DNA of 64,000 bases from Candidatus Thermoflexus japonica (GCA_002898735.1 BEHY01000006.1:1-64000); one strand, 5' to 3'. Positions 17,988 to 27,827 are shown, counted from the stretch's first letter. Translations and numbers: made by a program. Notes: generated by a model not told the origin, from the sequence alone.

Positions 17988-19703
17988 ATGGCTTCGGAAC
18001 TGGAGGCGATCTTTGGAGCTCGATCCGCCCCCTCCGCGATGGAGGCGCGCCGGCTGGGGATGGTGATTGGCGGGTCCCTTTCGGAGGGGCTGGTGGTCAA
18101 GCTGGATCCTCGCATCGCCATCGAGGGTCTGGCGGTCGGACGTTATGTGGTGATCCGCGGCCATCGGCGGCGCTTCTTCGGGATGATCACCGACATCCGG
18201 CTGGACAGCGCCAACCCGGATCTCGCCCGCATGCCCCCGGATCCGGATGATCCCCTGATCCGGGAGATGGTGGCCGGCATCGGGGTCTTCGGCCAGATCC
18301 ATGTCCAGCCGATGCTGGTTCTGGAGGAGAACGATCCCCTTCCCCGGCCCGTTAAAACCGTTCCCCCGCACTTCTCCCCGGTCTACGAGGCGACGGAGGA
18401 GGAGGTCCACGCGATCTTCCGGCCCCGGGTGAAGGGGCGGGAGGAGCGGTATTTCGTCATCGGGGAGCCGCTGGATATGCCCGGGGTGCGAATCCCCCTC
18501 AACCTGGATCGTTTCGTGGAGCGCTCGAGCGGCGTGTTCGGAAAGAGCGGGACGGGGAAGACCTTCCTCACCCGGCTGCTGCTGGCCGGGGTGATTTATC
18601 ACAACGCCTCGGTGGCCCTGGTGTTCGACATGCACAATGAATATGGCTGGAGCGCGACCGGGGAGGAGGGGCACGTTAAGGGCCTGAAACAGCTGCCGGA
18701 GTGCTTCTCCCGGGTCGTCATCGCCACCCTCGATGAGGATTCCTCCCGGCGTCGCAACAGCCGTTATGATCTGGTGGTCCGCATCGGCTACGATCAGATC
18801 GAGCCTGAAGACGTGGAGCTCCTGCGCGGGGTGATCGGCCTGAGCGAGGTTCAGATCGGCGCCCTCTATATGCTGCGGCGACGGCTGGGCCGGGACTGGC
18901 TGCGGATCCTGCTGGAGGAGGATCGGGAGCCCGCCGGGGAGGGCGAGGAGGAAACAGGGGGAGATCCCCTGGCCGAGCTGGTGGAACGGGATCTGATCAC
19001 CAGCAGCACCCTGGGGGCCCTTCAGCGCAAGCTGGGCCTCTTCCACCGGTTCCGGTTCCTGGTCCCCCATTCTTCCGAGGACGCGGCCCAGGCGATTCTC
19101 TCCTATCTCCTCCAGGGCCACAGCGTGGTGCTGGAGTTCGGCCGCTACGGCAACGATATGGCCGCCTACGTGCTGGTGGCCAACTACCTGACCCGTCGCA
19201 TCCATGCGGAATACGTCCGCCGCAAGGAGGCCGCCCTGGGGGATTCCAGCCGGGAGCCACCGCATCTGGTGATCGTCGTCGAGGAGGCGCACAAATTCCT
19301 GCAGCCCGGCATCGCCGAACACACCGTATTCGGGACCATCGCCCGGGAATTGCGCAAGTATAACGTCACGCTGCTGATTGTGGATCAGCGGCCCAGCCAG
19401 ATCGACAGCGAGGTGCTCTCCCAGATCGGCACGCGGGTGCTGTGTTTGCTGGACCATGAGGAGGACGTGCGGGCGGCCCTGGCCGGGATCTCCGGGGCCT
19501 CCCGGCTGCGGGAGGTTCTGGCCCGCCTGGAGACCAAACAGCAGGCCCTGCTGCTGGGGCACGCGGTGCCTATGCCCGTGGTGGTGCGGACCCGATCCTA
19601 TGACGCCTCGTTCTATGAGGAGCTGGCGAAAGGGGAGCTCGGGGCCGAAAAGGATGTGGTGGACCGCTATCTGAAGGCCATGCGCGGAGAGGACGAGGAT
19701 TAA
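17988..19703 (+). CDS. herA: HerA-type DNA translocase/helicase
   Basis: A 571-residue hexameric FtsK/HerA-superfamily ATPase that pumps DNA to NurA during end resection. An N-terminal HAS-barrel region is followed by Walker A GKSGTGKT at residues 185-192 and a Walker B-like HLVIVVEEAHKFLQPG. Sensor and arginine-finger segments follow (RELRKYNVTLLIVDQRPSQI). It is slightly longer than archaeal HerA (about 500 residues), with an acidic insert (EGEEETGG) near residue 320. It is the third gene after nurA. Confidence 0.9.
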   Translation: MASELEAIFGARSAPSAMEARRLGMVIGGSLSEGLVVKLDPRIAIEGLAVGRYVVIRGHRRRFFGMITDIRLDSANPDLARMPPDPDDPLIREMVAGIGVFGQIHVQPMLVLEENDPLPRPVKTVPPHFSPVYEATEEEVHAIFRPRVKGREERYFVIGEPLDMPGVRIPLNLDRFVERSSGVFGKSGTGKTFLTRLLLAGVIYHNASVALVFDMHNEYGWSATGEEGHVKGLKQLPECFSRVVIATLDEDSSRRRNSRYDLVVRIGYDQIEPEDVELLRGVIGLSEVQIGALYMLRRRLGRDWLRILLEEDREPAGEGEEETGGDPLAELVERDLITSSTLGALQRKLGLFHRFRFLVPHSSEDAAQAILSYLLQGHSVVLEFGRYGNDMAAYVLVANYLTRRIHAEYVRRKEAALGDSSREPPHLVIVVEEAHKFLQPGIAEHTVFGTIARELRKYNVTLLIVDQRPSQIDSEVLSQIGTRVLCLLDHEEDVRAALAGISGASRLREVLARLETKQQALLLGHAVPMPVVVRTRSYDASFYEELAKGELGAEKDVVDRYLKAMRGEDED

Positions 19704-19723
19704 GGGGGCGAGGCAGGTAGAGG

Positions 19724-19769
19724 AAAGAGACGCTCCCGGGAACCGCCGGCTTCCTGGAATCGTCTCTTT
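19724..19769 (+). terminator. Probable terminator after herA
   Basis: Arms AAAGAGACG (19724-19732) and CGTCTCTTT (19761-19769) flank an inner GC-rich hairpin, and the descending arm ends in TTTT. It lies between herA and the lipoprotein gene. Confidence 0.6.
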
Positions 19770-19801
19770 TAGCGGAGCCCATCCTTCCAGGAGGCGCGGT
19801 G

Positions 19802-20260
19802 ATGAATCGGTGGTGGAAGTTCTGGATCGTGGGGCTGGGGCTTCTGGGGATCGGGCTGGGGGCCTGTGCGCCGGCGCGGCCGGAGGTTTCCCCGCTGGAA
19901 GGCTTCTCGCCGCTCCCGGCCCCCCCTCTTCCCATCCCCACGCAAACCCCAGCGCGCTCAGGAGGCCCGGCGGTGGAATTTTCCCTGAAGGAAATGATCG
20001 AGCAAGCGCGGCAGGACCTGGCGGCCCGCCTGGGCGTTCCCGCGGCGGAGATTCAGGTCGTGGAGGCGCGAGCCGTCACTTGGCCGGATAGCAGCCTGGG
20101 ATGCCCCGAACCCGGGCGGATGTATCTGCAGGTCCTCACCCCCGGCTATCGCATCGTCCTGGAGGTTCGAGGGCAGCGATACGCCTACCATGCCGGACGC
20201 CAAGGCCCGCCCTTTTTGTGCCCCTCCGGCCGAGCACGGGAACCGGTGGGAGAAGATTAA
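19802..20260 (+). CDS. Secreted lipoprotein of unknown function
   Basis: A 152-residue protein with a signal peptide and lipobox (LGIGLGAC), followed by a Pro-rich linker. Its outer domain contains LAARLGVPAAEIQVVEARAV followed by TWPDSSLGCP, then VLTPGYRIVLEVRGQRYAYH and a final LC. This small domain recurs in Chloroflexota lipoproteins, but I know no function for it. Two cysteines (in LGCP and FLCP) could form a disulfide. ATG at 19802 is used; a GTG directly before it is possible. Confidence 0.75.
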   Translation: MNRWWKFWIVGLGLLGIGLGACAPARPEVSPLEGFSPLPAPPLPIPTQTPARSGGPAVEFSLKEMIEQARQDLAARLGVPAAEIQVVEARAVTWPDSSLGCPEPGRMYLQVLTPGYRIVLEVRGQRYAYHAGRQGPPFLCPSGRAREPVGED

Positions 20261-20316
20261 CGAGGAGAGGCCCCGTTTCCCCAGAGGCTCCGGCGGACTA
20301 CGCTGTTTCGCTGCCT

Positions 20317-21261
20317 CTACTCCTTCACGCCCCCGAGCGTCAATCCGGAGATCAGCCAGCGCGAGGAGTAGAGGAAGAGCAGGGTGACAGGGACCGCCAC
20401 CAGGATGGAGGCGGCGGCGAACTTCCCCCACAGAACGGTGTATTGCTCGGTGAAGGTCCACAGCCCCAGCGGCCAGGTATACATCTCCCGCTTGTTCAGG
20501 ATGATGCGGGCCACGATGTATTCGTTCCAGCTGCTCATAAAGTTAAAGAGGAAGGCGATGGCCAGGGCCGGTGTGGAGAGGGGGCGGATGATGTGCCAGA
20601 GGACGCCCAGCCTCGAAGCGCCGTCGATCAGGGCGGCCTCCTCAAGATCTCGGGGGATCGTGTCGTAATAGCCTTTGAGCATCCAGATGCTGAAGGGGAC
20701 AGCGGTCACCGAGTAGGCGATCACCAGCCCAAGGTAGGAATTGATCAGCCCCAGCCGCGAGATCATGATGAAAAGCGGCAGCAACAGCATCGCCGCCGGG
20801 AACATCTGGGTGCTGAGCAGAAAGATGAGGCCGGCAGCGCGCCCCGGGAAGCGGAATCGAGAGAAGGCATAAGCGGCGGTCGCCGAGAGCAACAGCCCGA
20901 CCGTCGCCGTGGTCACCGTGATGATCAGGCTGTTCCAGATCCAGAGGTAAAATTCCGTCGGGCGACCGGGCCGCCCGAACAGCAGCTCGATATAGTTGGC
21001 CAGGGTGGCATCCTCCGGGATGATGGCCAGGCTGGTGGTCAGCAGCTTGTTCGCCGGCCGCAGGGAGATGGTGACCACCCGCAGAACCGGATAAACGGCG
21101 ATCAAACAGGCAACCCACAGCGCCAGATGGATGAACAGCCGCTTGACCGGGCTATCCCCGCGAGGCCGGTAGAACAACGCCCGCAGCTGGAGGCGCGGCC
21201 AGGGCCGGGCCGGCGCGGCAGGCGCTTCCACCGCCGAAGGCCAGAACCCTTTCCCCTTCAT
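20317..21261 (-). CDS. malG: Carbohydrate ABC transporter permease, MalG-like
   Basis: A 314-residue inner-membrane permease of the maltose-type (CUT1) family with about six transmembrane helices. The cytoplasmic EAA loop is visible as DLEEAALIDGASRLGVLWHIIRPL. It starts at 21261, overlapping the MalF-like stop by 4 bp (ATGA), so the two are translationally coupled. No ATP-binding subunit is encoded here; it is presumably supplied by a shared MsmX/MalK-type protein elsewhere. The substrate is inferred to be maltodextrin from the amylase and regulator upstream. Confidence 0.88.
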   Translation of the reverse strand: MKGKGFWPSAVEAPAAPARPWPRLQLRALFYRPRGDSPVKRLFIHLALWVACLIAVYPVLRVVTISLRPANKLLTTSLAIIPEDATLANYIELLFGRPGRPTEFYLWIWNSLIITVTTATVGLLLSATAAYAFSRFRFPGRAAGLIFLLSTQMFPAAMLLLPLFIMISRLGLINSYLGLVIAYSVTAVPFSIWMLKGYYDTIPRDLEEAALIDGASRLGVLWHIIRPLSTPALAIAFLFNFMSSWNEYIVARIILNKREMYTWPLGLWTFTEQYTVLWGKFAAASILVAVPVTLLFLYSSRWLISGLTLGGVKE

Positions 21262-22622
21262 TCGTAAATCCCCCGCAATCCCTTCGTGATCCGCAGGTAG
21301 AAGATCGACCACAGGAGCAGAATGAAGAAAATCACCAGCGCGAAAGCCGCGCTGAACCCGTAACGGTAAAACTGGAAGATGGCTTTGTAGAGCGAGGAGA
21401 CCAGGATATCGGTCTTCTCCTGAGGCCCGCCCTGGGTCACCAGATAGATCACCTCGAACCGGTTGAACGTCCACACCGTCCCCAGGATCGTGGCCGGCAC
21501 CAGGACTGGCCGCAACAGCGGCAGGGTGATGTGTCGGAACTGCTGCCACTTGCTGGCCCCATCGATCTCCGCCGCCTCATAGTATTCCTGGGAGATGCTC
21601 TGCAGCCCGCCCAGGATCACCACCATCATGAAGGGGATCCCCAGCCAGACGTTGGTCATCACCACGGAGATGAACGCCCATGTGGGATCCTGGCGCCAGG
21701 GAACAGGGTGGACCGCCTGAGAGAGCCAGGCAAAGAGATCGTAAACCAGAGGAAGCGACTGGGTTTGGGCCGCCAGATCCGTAAAGAACTGCTGGGCGTT
21801 CCGGAGCAGGATGTTGAACAACCCGTATCGGAAATCGAACTCGTTCCGCCAGGCCATGGCCGTGATCGTCGAGGGAACGGCCCAGGGGAGGATCAGGATC
21901 GTCCGGTAAAGGCCTCGCAGCCGCATCGGACGATTCAACAGCAGGGCCAGGATGAGGCCGCCGGTGACATGGAAGAAAACGTTAATGACCGTCCACAGCA
22001 CCGTCCGCCCGAACACCTCGAAGAACGTGGCGTCCTTGGCAACCGGCCCGGTGAACACCTTGATGAAGTTCTCCACGCCATAGCGAAGCCCGAACTCCGG
22101 ATTCTGGGCCGTATACATGGCCATGTTCGAGAAAGCCAGGCGCACCTCAAACAGGAAAGGGATGACGATCAGGAAGCTGATGCCGATCAGGGCCGGCAGG
22201 ATCAGAACATAGGCCAGGCCCAGGCGCGATGGGCGCGGCTCCCCGGTGAGGTAGATCAGGAGCTCCAGGGCCAGGATGAGGAAAAAGGGAAGGAGCAGAC
22301 GCCAGGGCATGGGGGAAAAAGCGGACCACGCCGCCCACGCCCGTTCGGGGAAAGCCAGGAGAGGAGCCAATCCCAGAGCCGCCACCAGATCCGCGATCAA
22401 CCCCATACGGTCCAGAAACCGGAGGACCAGGAGGAGCAGGAAGGCCGCCATGGCGCCCTGGACCGTGCGGGTGAAGATCGCCCCCAGGAGGGAACGGGGC
22501 CTTCGGAAAAAGAGAAGATACACATAACCCTCCAGGAGGGCAAGAACCAGCGCGATCGCCAGGATGAAGCCGAGGACCTGGCTCAGAGAGCGAGCCATCA
22601 CTTCAGGAGTCAGCGCCCCCAC
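21258..22622 (-). CDS. malF: Carbohydrate ABC transporter permease, MalF-like
   Basis: A 454-residue CUT1-family permease. The N-terminal ~130 residues form extra transmembrane segments, as in MalF but not in shorter UgpA/MsmF-type permeases. The EAA loop is EYYEAAEIDGASKWQQFRHITLP. The start is GTG at 22622, preceded by GGAGGCG. It pairs with the downstream MalG-like gene and follows the binding-protein gene after a hairpin-bearing gap of about 150 bp. Confidence 0.9.
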   Translation of the reverse strand: MGALTPEVMARSLSQVLGFILAIALVLALLEGYVYLLFFRRPRSLLGAIFTRTVQGAMAAFLLLLVLRFLDRMGLIADLVAALGLAPLLAFPERAWAAWSAFSPMPWRLLLPFFLILALELLIYLTGEPRPSRLGLAYVLILPALIGISFLIVIPFLFEVRLAFSNMAMYTAQNPEFGLRYGVENFIKVFTGPVAKDATFFEVFGRTVLWTVINVFFHVTGGLILALLLNRPMRLRGLYRTILILPWAVPSTITAMAWRNEFDFRYGLFNILLRNAQQFFTDLAAQTQSLPLVYDLFAWLSQAVHPVPWRQDPTWAFISVVMTNVWLGIPFMMVVILGGLQSISQEYYEAAEIDGASKWQQFRHITLPLLRPVLVPATILGTVWTFNRFEVIYLVTQGGPQEKTDILVSSLYKAIFQFYRYGFSAAFALVIFFILLLWSIFYLRITKGLRGIYE

Positions 22623-22730
22623 GATGCGCCTCCTGCTTGACCGCTGTGAATCCGTTCGGCTTCCATCTGGGGGGCCAGGCCAGCCCGTCCGAGGCGGCCG
22701 GCCCAGCCCCAGAAAGCCTCCCCATCGATC

Positions 22731-22766
22731 AAAAAGGGGGAGGGCTCCGGGCCCCCCCCTTTCTCC
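22731..22766 (-). terminator. Hairpin with T-run after malE, likely partial terminator
   Basis: On the minus strand a run of eight Gs and a following CCCTCCCCC can pair across a short GGAGC-type loop and end in TTTTT. It lies between the binding-protein and MalF-like genes, where a leaky terminator commonly keeps binding-protein expression above that of the permeases. Confidence 0.5.
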
Positions 22767-22769
22767 GGC

Positions 22770-24089
22770 TTACTTCTTCCCCAGCTCCGCCACGCACTGA
22801 TCCGCCGCCTGCTGCATCGCCTTCGCCGCATCGGCCGGCTTGAGCGTCCCGGCCATCACCCCCTCCAGGTTCGGGCGCATAGCATCCCAGGCGCAGCGCA
22901 TCTCCGGGGCGGCGGGCATCGGCCGGCCCAGCAGCAGCTGCTCAAAGGAACCCTTCAGGATCGGGTCGTTCTGGATCGCCGGGTCATCCTTCAGAGCCTT
23001 CAGGGAAGGCAGGCGCTTGAACTTCTCGATCCACTTCTTCTGGACGTCCGCCGAGGTCATGTAGGCCACAAAGGTCTTCACTGCTTCCACCTTGGCAGGA
23101 TCCTGGAGAACGGCCTTGGAGACCATCCAGTATTTGCCGCCGGTCATCGGCGTGGGGTATTTGCCGGTGGCGGTGACCTTCGGGATCGGCGCCACGCCCA
23201 GTTTATCGCCCAGGACCTGGGCATAGCCGCCCAGGGACCAGTCGCCGTTGATGATCATCGCCGCCTTCCCCTCCTTGAAGAGGGTATCGGCACAGTTGTA
23301 GTCGCACTCCTGGGGGACCACTTTGTGCTTGAACTTCAGATCCTGGACGAACTGGAGAGCCCCCACCGTGCCCTCGTTGTCAAAGGTCGGTTTATCGTTC
23401 TCATCCAGCGGCCAGGTCCCGAAGGCGCCCAGCCAGGGGGCCAGCCAGAAGGGCTCGTTGAGGTTATAGGCGAATCCCTGGATCTCCCCCTTGGTGAGCT
23501 CCTGGGCCATCTTGATCAGCTCATCGGTGTCCTTGGGGGGCTCCTTGACCAGATCCTTATTGTAGAGCAACATCAGGTGGTTGCCGTAGTTGTCGGGCAC
23601 CCCCCAGATCTCCCCCTTCACCCGGGTGGCATTCAGGGCCTCGGGGATGAACTGGTCCAGGAACGCCTTATCGAAGACATCGGTGGCTTTGGCGATGATC
23701 CCCAGAGCGCTGAAGGGGCCGGCGAAGTCATTGGGCACCCGCACTAGCTCGGGGGCTGCCCCGGCCAGGCTGGCCGCCTGGAACTGGTCGCGGAGCTCCT
23801 CGTTTCCGTAGTGCACGCGCTCAACGGTGATGTTGGGGTGAGCCTTCATGAACTCGGCCACCAGTTCATCCAGGAAGGCATCCACCTCCTCGTTTTCCTG
23901 CTCCCAGTAGGTGATCTTCACCTTGGGCGCCGCGGTGGGGGTGGGAGCGGGCGCCTGGGTGGGCTGAGGGGGCTGGGTGGGGGCAGGCGCCTGGGTCGGC
24001 GTGGGCGTGGCGGCCGGCGCGCAGGCGGCCGCCAGCAGGCCCAGCAAAACCAGAACCACCATCACCATATGGAACCGTCGCGGAACCAT
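22770..24089 (-). CDS. malE: Carbohydrate ABC transporter substrate-binding lipoprotein, MalE-like
   Basis: A 439-residue extracellular solute-binding protein of family 1. A signal peptide and lipobox (LLGLLAAAC) are followed by a long Pro/Thr/Ala linker (residues 24-55). The two-lobed binding fold follows, including KITYWEQENEEVDAFLDELV, NGDWSLGGYAQVLGDKLG and a hinge-like GGKYWMVSKAVLQDP. It captures oligosaccharide outside the membrane for the MalFG-like permease. It is the third gene after the LacI-type regulator and amylase. Confidence 0.92.
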   Translation of the reverse strand: MVPRRFHMVMVVLVLLGLLAAACAPAATPTPTQAPAPTQPPQPTQAPAPTPTAAPKVKITYWEQENEEVDAFLDELVAEFMKAHPNITVERVHYGNEELRDQFQAASLAGAAPELVRVPNDFAGPFSALGIIAKATDVFDKAFLDQFIPEALNATRVKGEIWGVPDNYGNHLMLLYNKDLVKEPPKDTDELIKMAQELTKGEIQGFAYNLNEPFWLAPWLGAFGTWPLDENDKPTFDNEGTVGALQFVQDLKFKHKVVPQECDYNCADTLFKEGKAAMIINGDWSLGGYAQVLGDKLGVAPIPKVTATGKYPTPMTGGKYWMVSKAVLQDPAKVEAVKTFVAYMTSADVQKKWIEKFKRLPSLKALKDDPAIQNDPILKGSFEQLLLGRPMPAAPEMRCAWDAMRPNLEGVMAGTLKPADAAKAMQQAADQCVAELGKK

Positions 24090-24334
24090 CTTCCACCTCC
24101 TCCATTTCGGGAGTCTTAAGATTATCCCGCCTCGGAGGCCTCAAAGCCGCGCTCGAGAACCTCCGGAAGCTCCCCAGATCCTGGAAAGGCCTTGCGGTTT
24201 GTTCCAGCGGCCTGTGCGAATCCCTCGGATCCGCAGGCACAATCCCGGCGCTCAAGCTCTCCCCCCAGTCCAATCCCCTTCCCCCTATCGCCCTTCCGGC
24301 GATGAAGGGAAGGGGAAGAGGACACACCCCTCCC

Positions 24335-26677
24335 TTACGGTTGCCATGAATCATTGAAGGATGCCGCACCCGAACAGGGAAGCGTGCGGATGTGGTTGGC
24401 GCCGCCTTCCCAGATCACAGAGCCGTCCGGGTTCTTGACAATGTATTTGTATTGGAGCGTCGCACACTTGCTGTAATCGGTGAAATAGACATCCCCGGAC
24501 CAGGTGTTCGAGTTCACCCATGAGAGCGGCCGCGCTTTGGCCGGATCCCAGAACCCGAGCTCCGGCGCATCACCGACCACAAAGATGTTCTGGCCGTAGT
24601 AAGTCACATAGCCCTGAACCGTGAACGTCACCTTCACGTCGCCTGAGGCGCCGGCGACCAGGATCGTCCCACCCTTGGGTGGGACCGGGACCCCCACCTT
24701 CCCCCCGCTGACCGCGTACTGCCCCCCGTTCCAGAGATCGGTGACCCGCGTTCCATCGGTCAGATAGCCGGAGACGGGGAAGGAGAGGATTCGACCGGAG
24801 TCGCTATTGTTGAGACCAACCAGCAGCTTGAAGGAACTATCCCAGCGGCGATAACCATACGTGCCGCTCGCTTCATCCAGGATCGCCCCATGGGCGATCC
24901 CGCCGGTCCGTAACGCCGCATAGAGGGATCGGATGCGAATCAGCCGCTTCACATCGGCGCGGAGCGCCTGATCCTCCTGGCCCCAGGGATATGTGCGCCG
25001 GTTATCCGGATCGCTGGCTCCCGTCAGGCCCACCTCATCCCCGTAGTAGATGGTGGGGGCACCCGGATAGGTCATCAGGAAGAGATAGGCCAGCCGCAGG
25101 CGCGCCTTGTCGCCGCCCGCATCATACAGAAAGCGAGCGGTGTCATGGGAATCCAGCAGGTTCATGAGGGCATACCATGCCTGGGGTGGATAATCTTCCC
25201 AGATGGCCAGGAGCCGCTGATGAAAGGCGGTGGGTCCGATGGAACGCCGGGCGATGAAATCCGTCACCGCGAACTTCAGCCGGTAGTTCATCACGCTGTC
25301 CATCTCCCGGCCCGTGAGATACTCGCTGGCATCCCCCCAAATTTCACCGATCACCGGGGCATCGGCCCGGGTTGCCTTCACTGCCGCCCGGAAGCCCTGC
25401 CAGAAGGAGTGGCTTACCTCATCCGCCACATCCAGCCGCCATCCGTCAGCTCCCTGTTGCAGCCAGTAGCGCGCCACGGCCCCCGATGATCCATACACGT
25501 AATCTCGAACCGCCTGGACCTCCGTCCATTCCGGCAGCGTGGCGAAGCCCCACCAGCTGTCATAATCCGGAGAGCCCAGGATGCCCTGCAGCGGGCTGTC
25601 CCAATTCACCTGCGGCTCCCCGGGATCCCAGAGGTGATTTCGGTTCTGGTCATCAAACCACCGGATCGGATAGCGATAGACGGTATACCACGACCAGTAG
25701 GGAGAAGCCGAGCCTCGCTGCACCACATCCTGGAAGAAGGGATGGGCCACACTGGTGTGATTGAACACCCCATCCAGGATCAAACGCATCCCCCGATTAT
25801 GTAAAGCGCTGGCCAGATTCTGAAAGGTGGTTAGCGTTCCAAAGTGGGGATCAATCTGGAAGTAATTCGTAATGTCGTATTTGTGGTTCGAGGGCGACGT
25901 AAAGATCGGGTTCAGATAGAGGGTGGTGACCCCGAGATCCCGCAACAGATCCACTTTGGACAGAATCCCCGCCAGATCTCCCCCATAGAAGTCCCGGCCC
26001 CGGGGCGGATTCTCCGGGAGATCAAACCAGTTGGTGTGGAAGAGCACCGAATCCCCATAGACTTTCTCCGTAGTCCTGGGATCGTTCGACGAATCACCAT
26101 TGTAGAAGCGATCCGGGAAGATCTGGTAAATGACTGCATTCTTCAGCCAGTCTGGAGTCGTGAAATTGGGGTCATAAATCGTGATGTTGTAATCATTGGC
26201 CTGGGCGTCGGCCTCATTACCGTAAGCCGCTCCCCAGCCGCCATCCCGCGCGCCATCATCAGCGTAGTAAGCCGTTGCAGCGCCATCATAGATCCGGAAG
26301 TGATACCAGAGGACCGTCGGAGCGGTATAGGCCGGTAGATCCACACCCCAGTAATCATAGGTCGCGTCATTGGTCTCCCAGGCCATGGGGTAAAGCTCCT
26401 CCCGGCCTGCGGCGCTGTTCCAGATGCGGACCACCGCCCCCGTAATATCGTAGCGATATACGCGAAGGCGCAGATGGACACGCTGGCCCGTCGGGATTGC
26501 CCCCACCGGGTTGCGATAGAAGGAGCTACGGCTATCATGGCCCAGGCCGAGCCATTCCACATTGTTATCATTGGTGGCCGCTCGCGCCCGTTGCCCGCGG
26601 AAGGGAAGGATCAAGCTCAGAATCAGAACGAATGCCCATACCGCTGTCCATACCGCGATGCGCCGCCGCTGATCCAT
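24335..26677 (-). CDS. Secreted GH13 alpha-amylase / neopullulanase-type enzyme with CBM20
   Basis: A 780-residue glycoside hydrolase family 13 enzyme. A signal peptide (about residues 8-34) precedes an N-terminal beta domain. The (beta/alpha)8 catalytic domain has GVFNHTSVAHPFF, the nucleophile Asp in GWRLDVADEV, the acid Glu in VIGEIWG and the stabilising Asp in LLDSHDTARF. The C-terminus (about residues 680-780) is a CBM20-like starch-binding module (VTFTVQGYVTYYGQNIFVVG...LGFWDP). It acts outside the cell on starch or pullulan and supplies oligosaccharides to the adjacent transporter. The start at 26677 is preceded by GGAGGAGG. It lies 38 bp after the LacI-type gene. Confidence 0.92.
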   Translation of the reverse strand: MDQRRRIAVWTAVWAFVLILSLILPFRGQRARAATNDNNVEWLGLGHDSRSSFYRNPVGAIPTGQRVHLRLRVYRYDITGAVVRIWNSAAGREELYPMAWETNDATYDYWGVDLPAYTAPTVLWYHFRIYDGAATAYYADDGARDGGWGAAYGNEADAQANDYNITIYDPNFTTPDWLKNAVIYQIFPDRFYNGDSSNDPRTTEKVYGDSVLFHTNWFDLPENPPRGRDFYGGDLAGILSKVDLLRDLGVTTLYLNPIFTSPSNHKYDITNYFQIDPHFGTLTTFQNLASALHNRGMRLILDGVFNHTSVAHPFFQDVVQRGSASPYWSWYTVYRYPIRWFDDQNRNHLWDPGEPQVNWDSPLQGILGSPDYDSWWGFATLPEWTEVQAVRDYVYGSSGAVARYWLQQGADGWRLDVADEVSHSFWQGFRAAVKATRADAPVIGEIWGDASEYLTGREMDSVMNYRLKFAVTDFIARRSIGPTAFHQRLLAIWEDYPPQAWYALMNLLDSHDTARFLYDAGGDKARLRLAYLFLMTYPGAPTIYYGDEVGLTGASDPDNRRTYPWGQEDQALRADVKRLIRIRSLYAALRTGGIAHGAILDEASGTYGYRRWDSSFKLLVGLNNSDSGRILSFPVSGYLTDGTRVTDLWNGGQYAVSGGKVGVPVPPKGGTILVAGASGDVKVTFTVQGYVTYYGQNIFVVGDAPELGFWDPAKARPLSWVNSNTWSGDVYFTDYSKCATLQYKYIVKNPDGSVIWEGGANHIRTLPCSGAASFNDSWQP

Positions 26678-26715
26678 GGCCCCTCCTCCGTTTCTGCTGG
26701 GTTTTCGCCGGCTGC

Positions 26716-27714
26716 TCAACGCGGCGCCGGGCCGGTGGACTCCCGCACCACCAGCCGCGCGGGGATGAGGATGTGAGCGGGCGGGGCTTCCGGCTCCTGC
26801 AACCGGCGGGCCAGGGCCTCCGCCGCCGCCTCCGCGATCCGCTCTACATACAGGTTGATCGTGGTCAACGGGGGATCCGCCAGCGCGGCCAGCGGGGAAT
26901 CGGAACATCCAATCACCGAAACATCCCTCGGGATCTCCAACCCCCACTCCCGGAGCGTGCGCAGCACCGTGAGGGCCGGGATGTCATGGGTGATGATCGC
27001 CGTGATCGAACGATCCCTGGACCAGAGCGCCTCCAGCGCCCGCACCGTCCCGGCCTCGGTTCCATCGGTCTCCGCCACCAGGTCCGCGTTTCCCTCCAGG
27101 CCATATTCCTTCAGACAAGCGAGATACGCCCGGAGGCGGATCGCGGAATAGCCGAACTCCAGCGGCTCCGCCAGATAGGCGATCCGCCGGTGCCCCAGGG
27201 CCAGCAGATGCTCCAGCGCCAGCCGGGCCGTCTGCTCAAAATCCGTATCCACGATGTCCACCCCCTCCATCTCGTCCGGCCGGCCGATCGAGACGAAGGG
27301 AACCCCCAGCTCCTTCAGAAGGGCGATGCGCTCATCCTGACGGCGGATCATCATCAGCAGCCAGCCGTCGCAGATCCCGGTGGAGGCAAAACGCTCAAAG
27401 GATTCCAGATCGTGGCTGATATGAAGAAGGAAATTAAAGCCGGAGCGGCTGACGGCTTGCGCAATGGCGCCAAAATACTGGAGATTGAGGGGATCGAAGG
27501 ACTCGGGAGTGAGCAGCGCGGAGAGGGTCACTGTGTTCGTCCGACGGGCGGCCAGGCTTTTGGCGGCGAAATTCGGGCGGTATTTGAGGCGCTCGACCGC
27601 CTCCAGCACCCGTGCCACGGTCTCCGGCTTGAACCGGCCTTTATTGTTCAGGATGTTGGAGACCGTGGTGATGGAAACGCCCGCTTCCCGCGCAATGTCA
27701 TAAATCGTGGGCAT
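26716..27714 (-). CDS. LacI-family transcriptional regulator of the starch/maltodextrin cluster
   Basis: A 332-residue repressor. The helix-turn-helix is TIYDIAREAGVSITTVSNIL, followed by the hinge helix RPNFAAKSLAARRT and a periplasmic-binding-protein-like sugar domain. It is the first gene of the minus-strand amylase-malEFG series. Two AAAGCGCTTT operators sit at its own promoter, so autoregulation and sugar-relieved repression of the whole unit are likely. The inducer is not known; maltose or maltodextrin is the obvious candidate. Confidence 0.93.
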   Translation of the reverse strand: MPTIYDIAREAGVSITTVSNILNNKGRFKPETVARVLEAVERLKYRPNFAAKSLAARRTNTVTLSALLTPESFDPLNLQYFGAIAQAVSRSGFNFLLHISHDLESFERFASTGICDGWLLMMIRRQDERIALLKELGVPFVSIGRPDEMEGVDIVDTDFEQTARLALEHLLALGHRRIAYLAEPLEFGYSAIRLRAYLACLKEYGLEGNADLVAETDGTEAGTVRALEALWSRDRSITAIITHDIPALTVLRTLREWGLEIPRDVSVIGCSDSPLAALADPPLTTINLYVERIAEAAAEALARRLQEPEAPPAHILIPARLVVRESTGPAPR

Positions 27715-27827
27715 GCCCCTTCCCGCCCGCAGAAGACTCCTGGCCGGAACACCCGCCTTCGCGCTCGCTGAGGATCATCCGATGGATCGCTGGCTCCAAA
27801 CGGGGCTCTCATCCGATCAGATTTGAT

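Noticed and set aside
24090-24126. A promoter directly before the binding-protein gene (GATAAT at 24121-24126)
   Set aside because: No -35 box at suitable distance; the upstream operon promoter is sufficient, although a weak internal promoter cannot be excluded.
24090-24334. A third LacI operator upstream of the binding-protein gene
   Set aside because: Only a loose CG-centred match was found; no AAAGCGCTTT-like palindrome.
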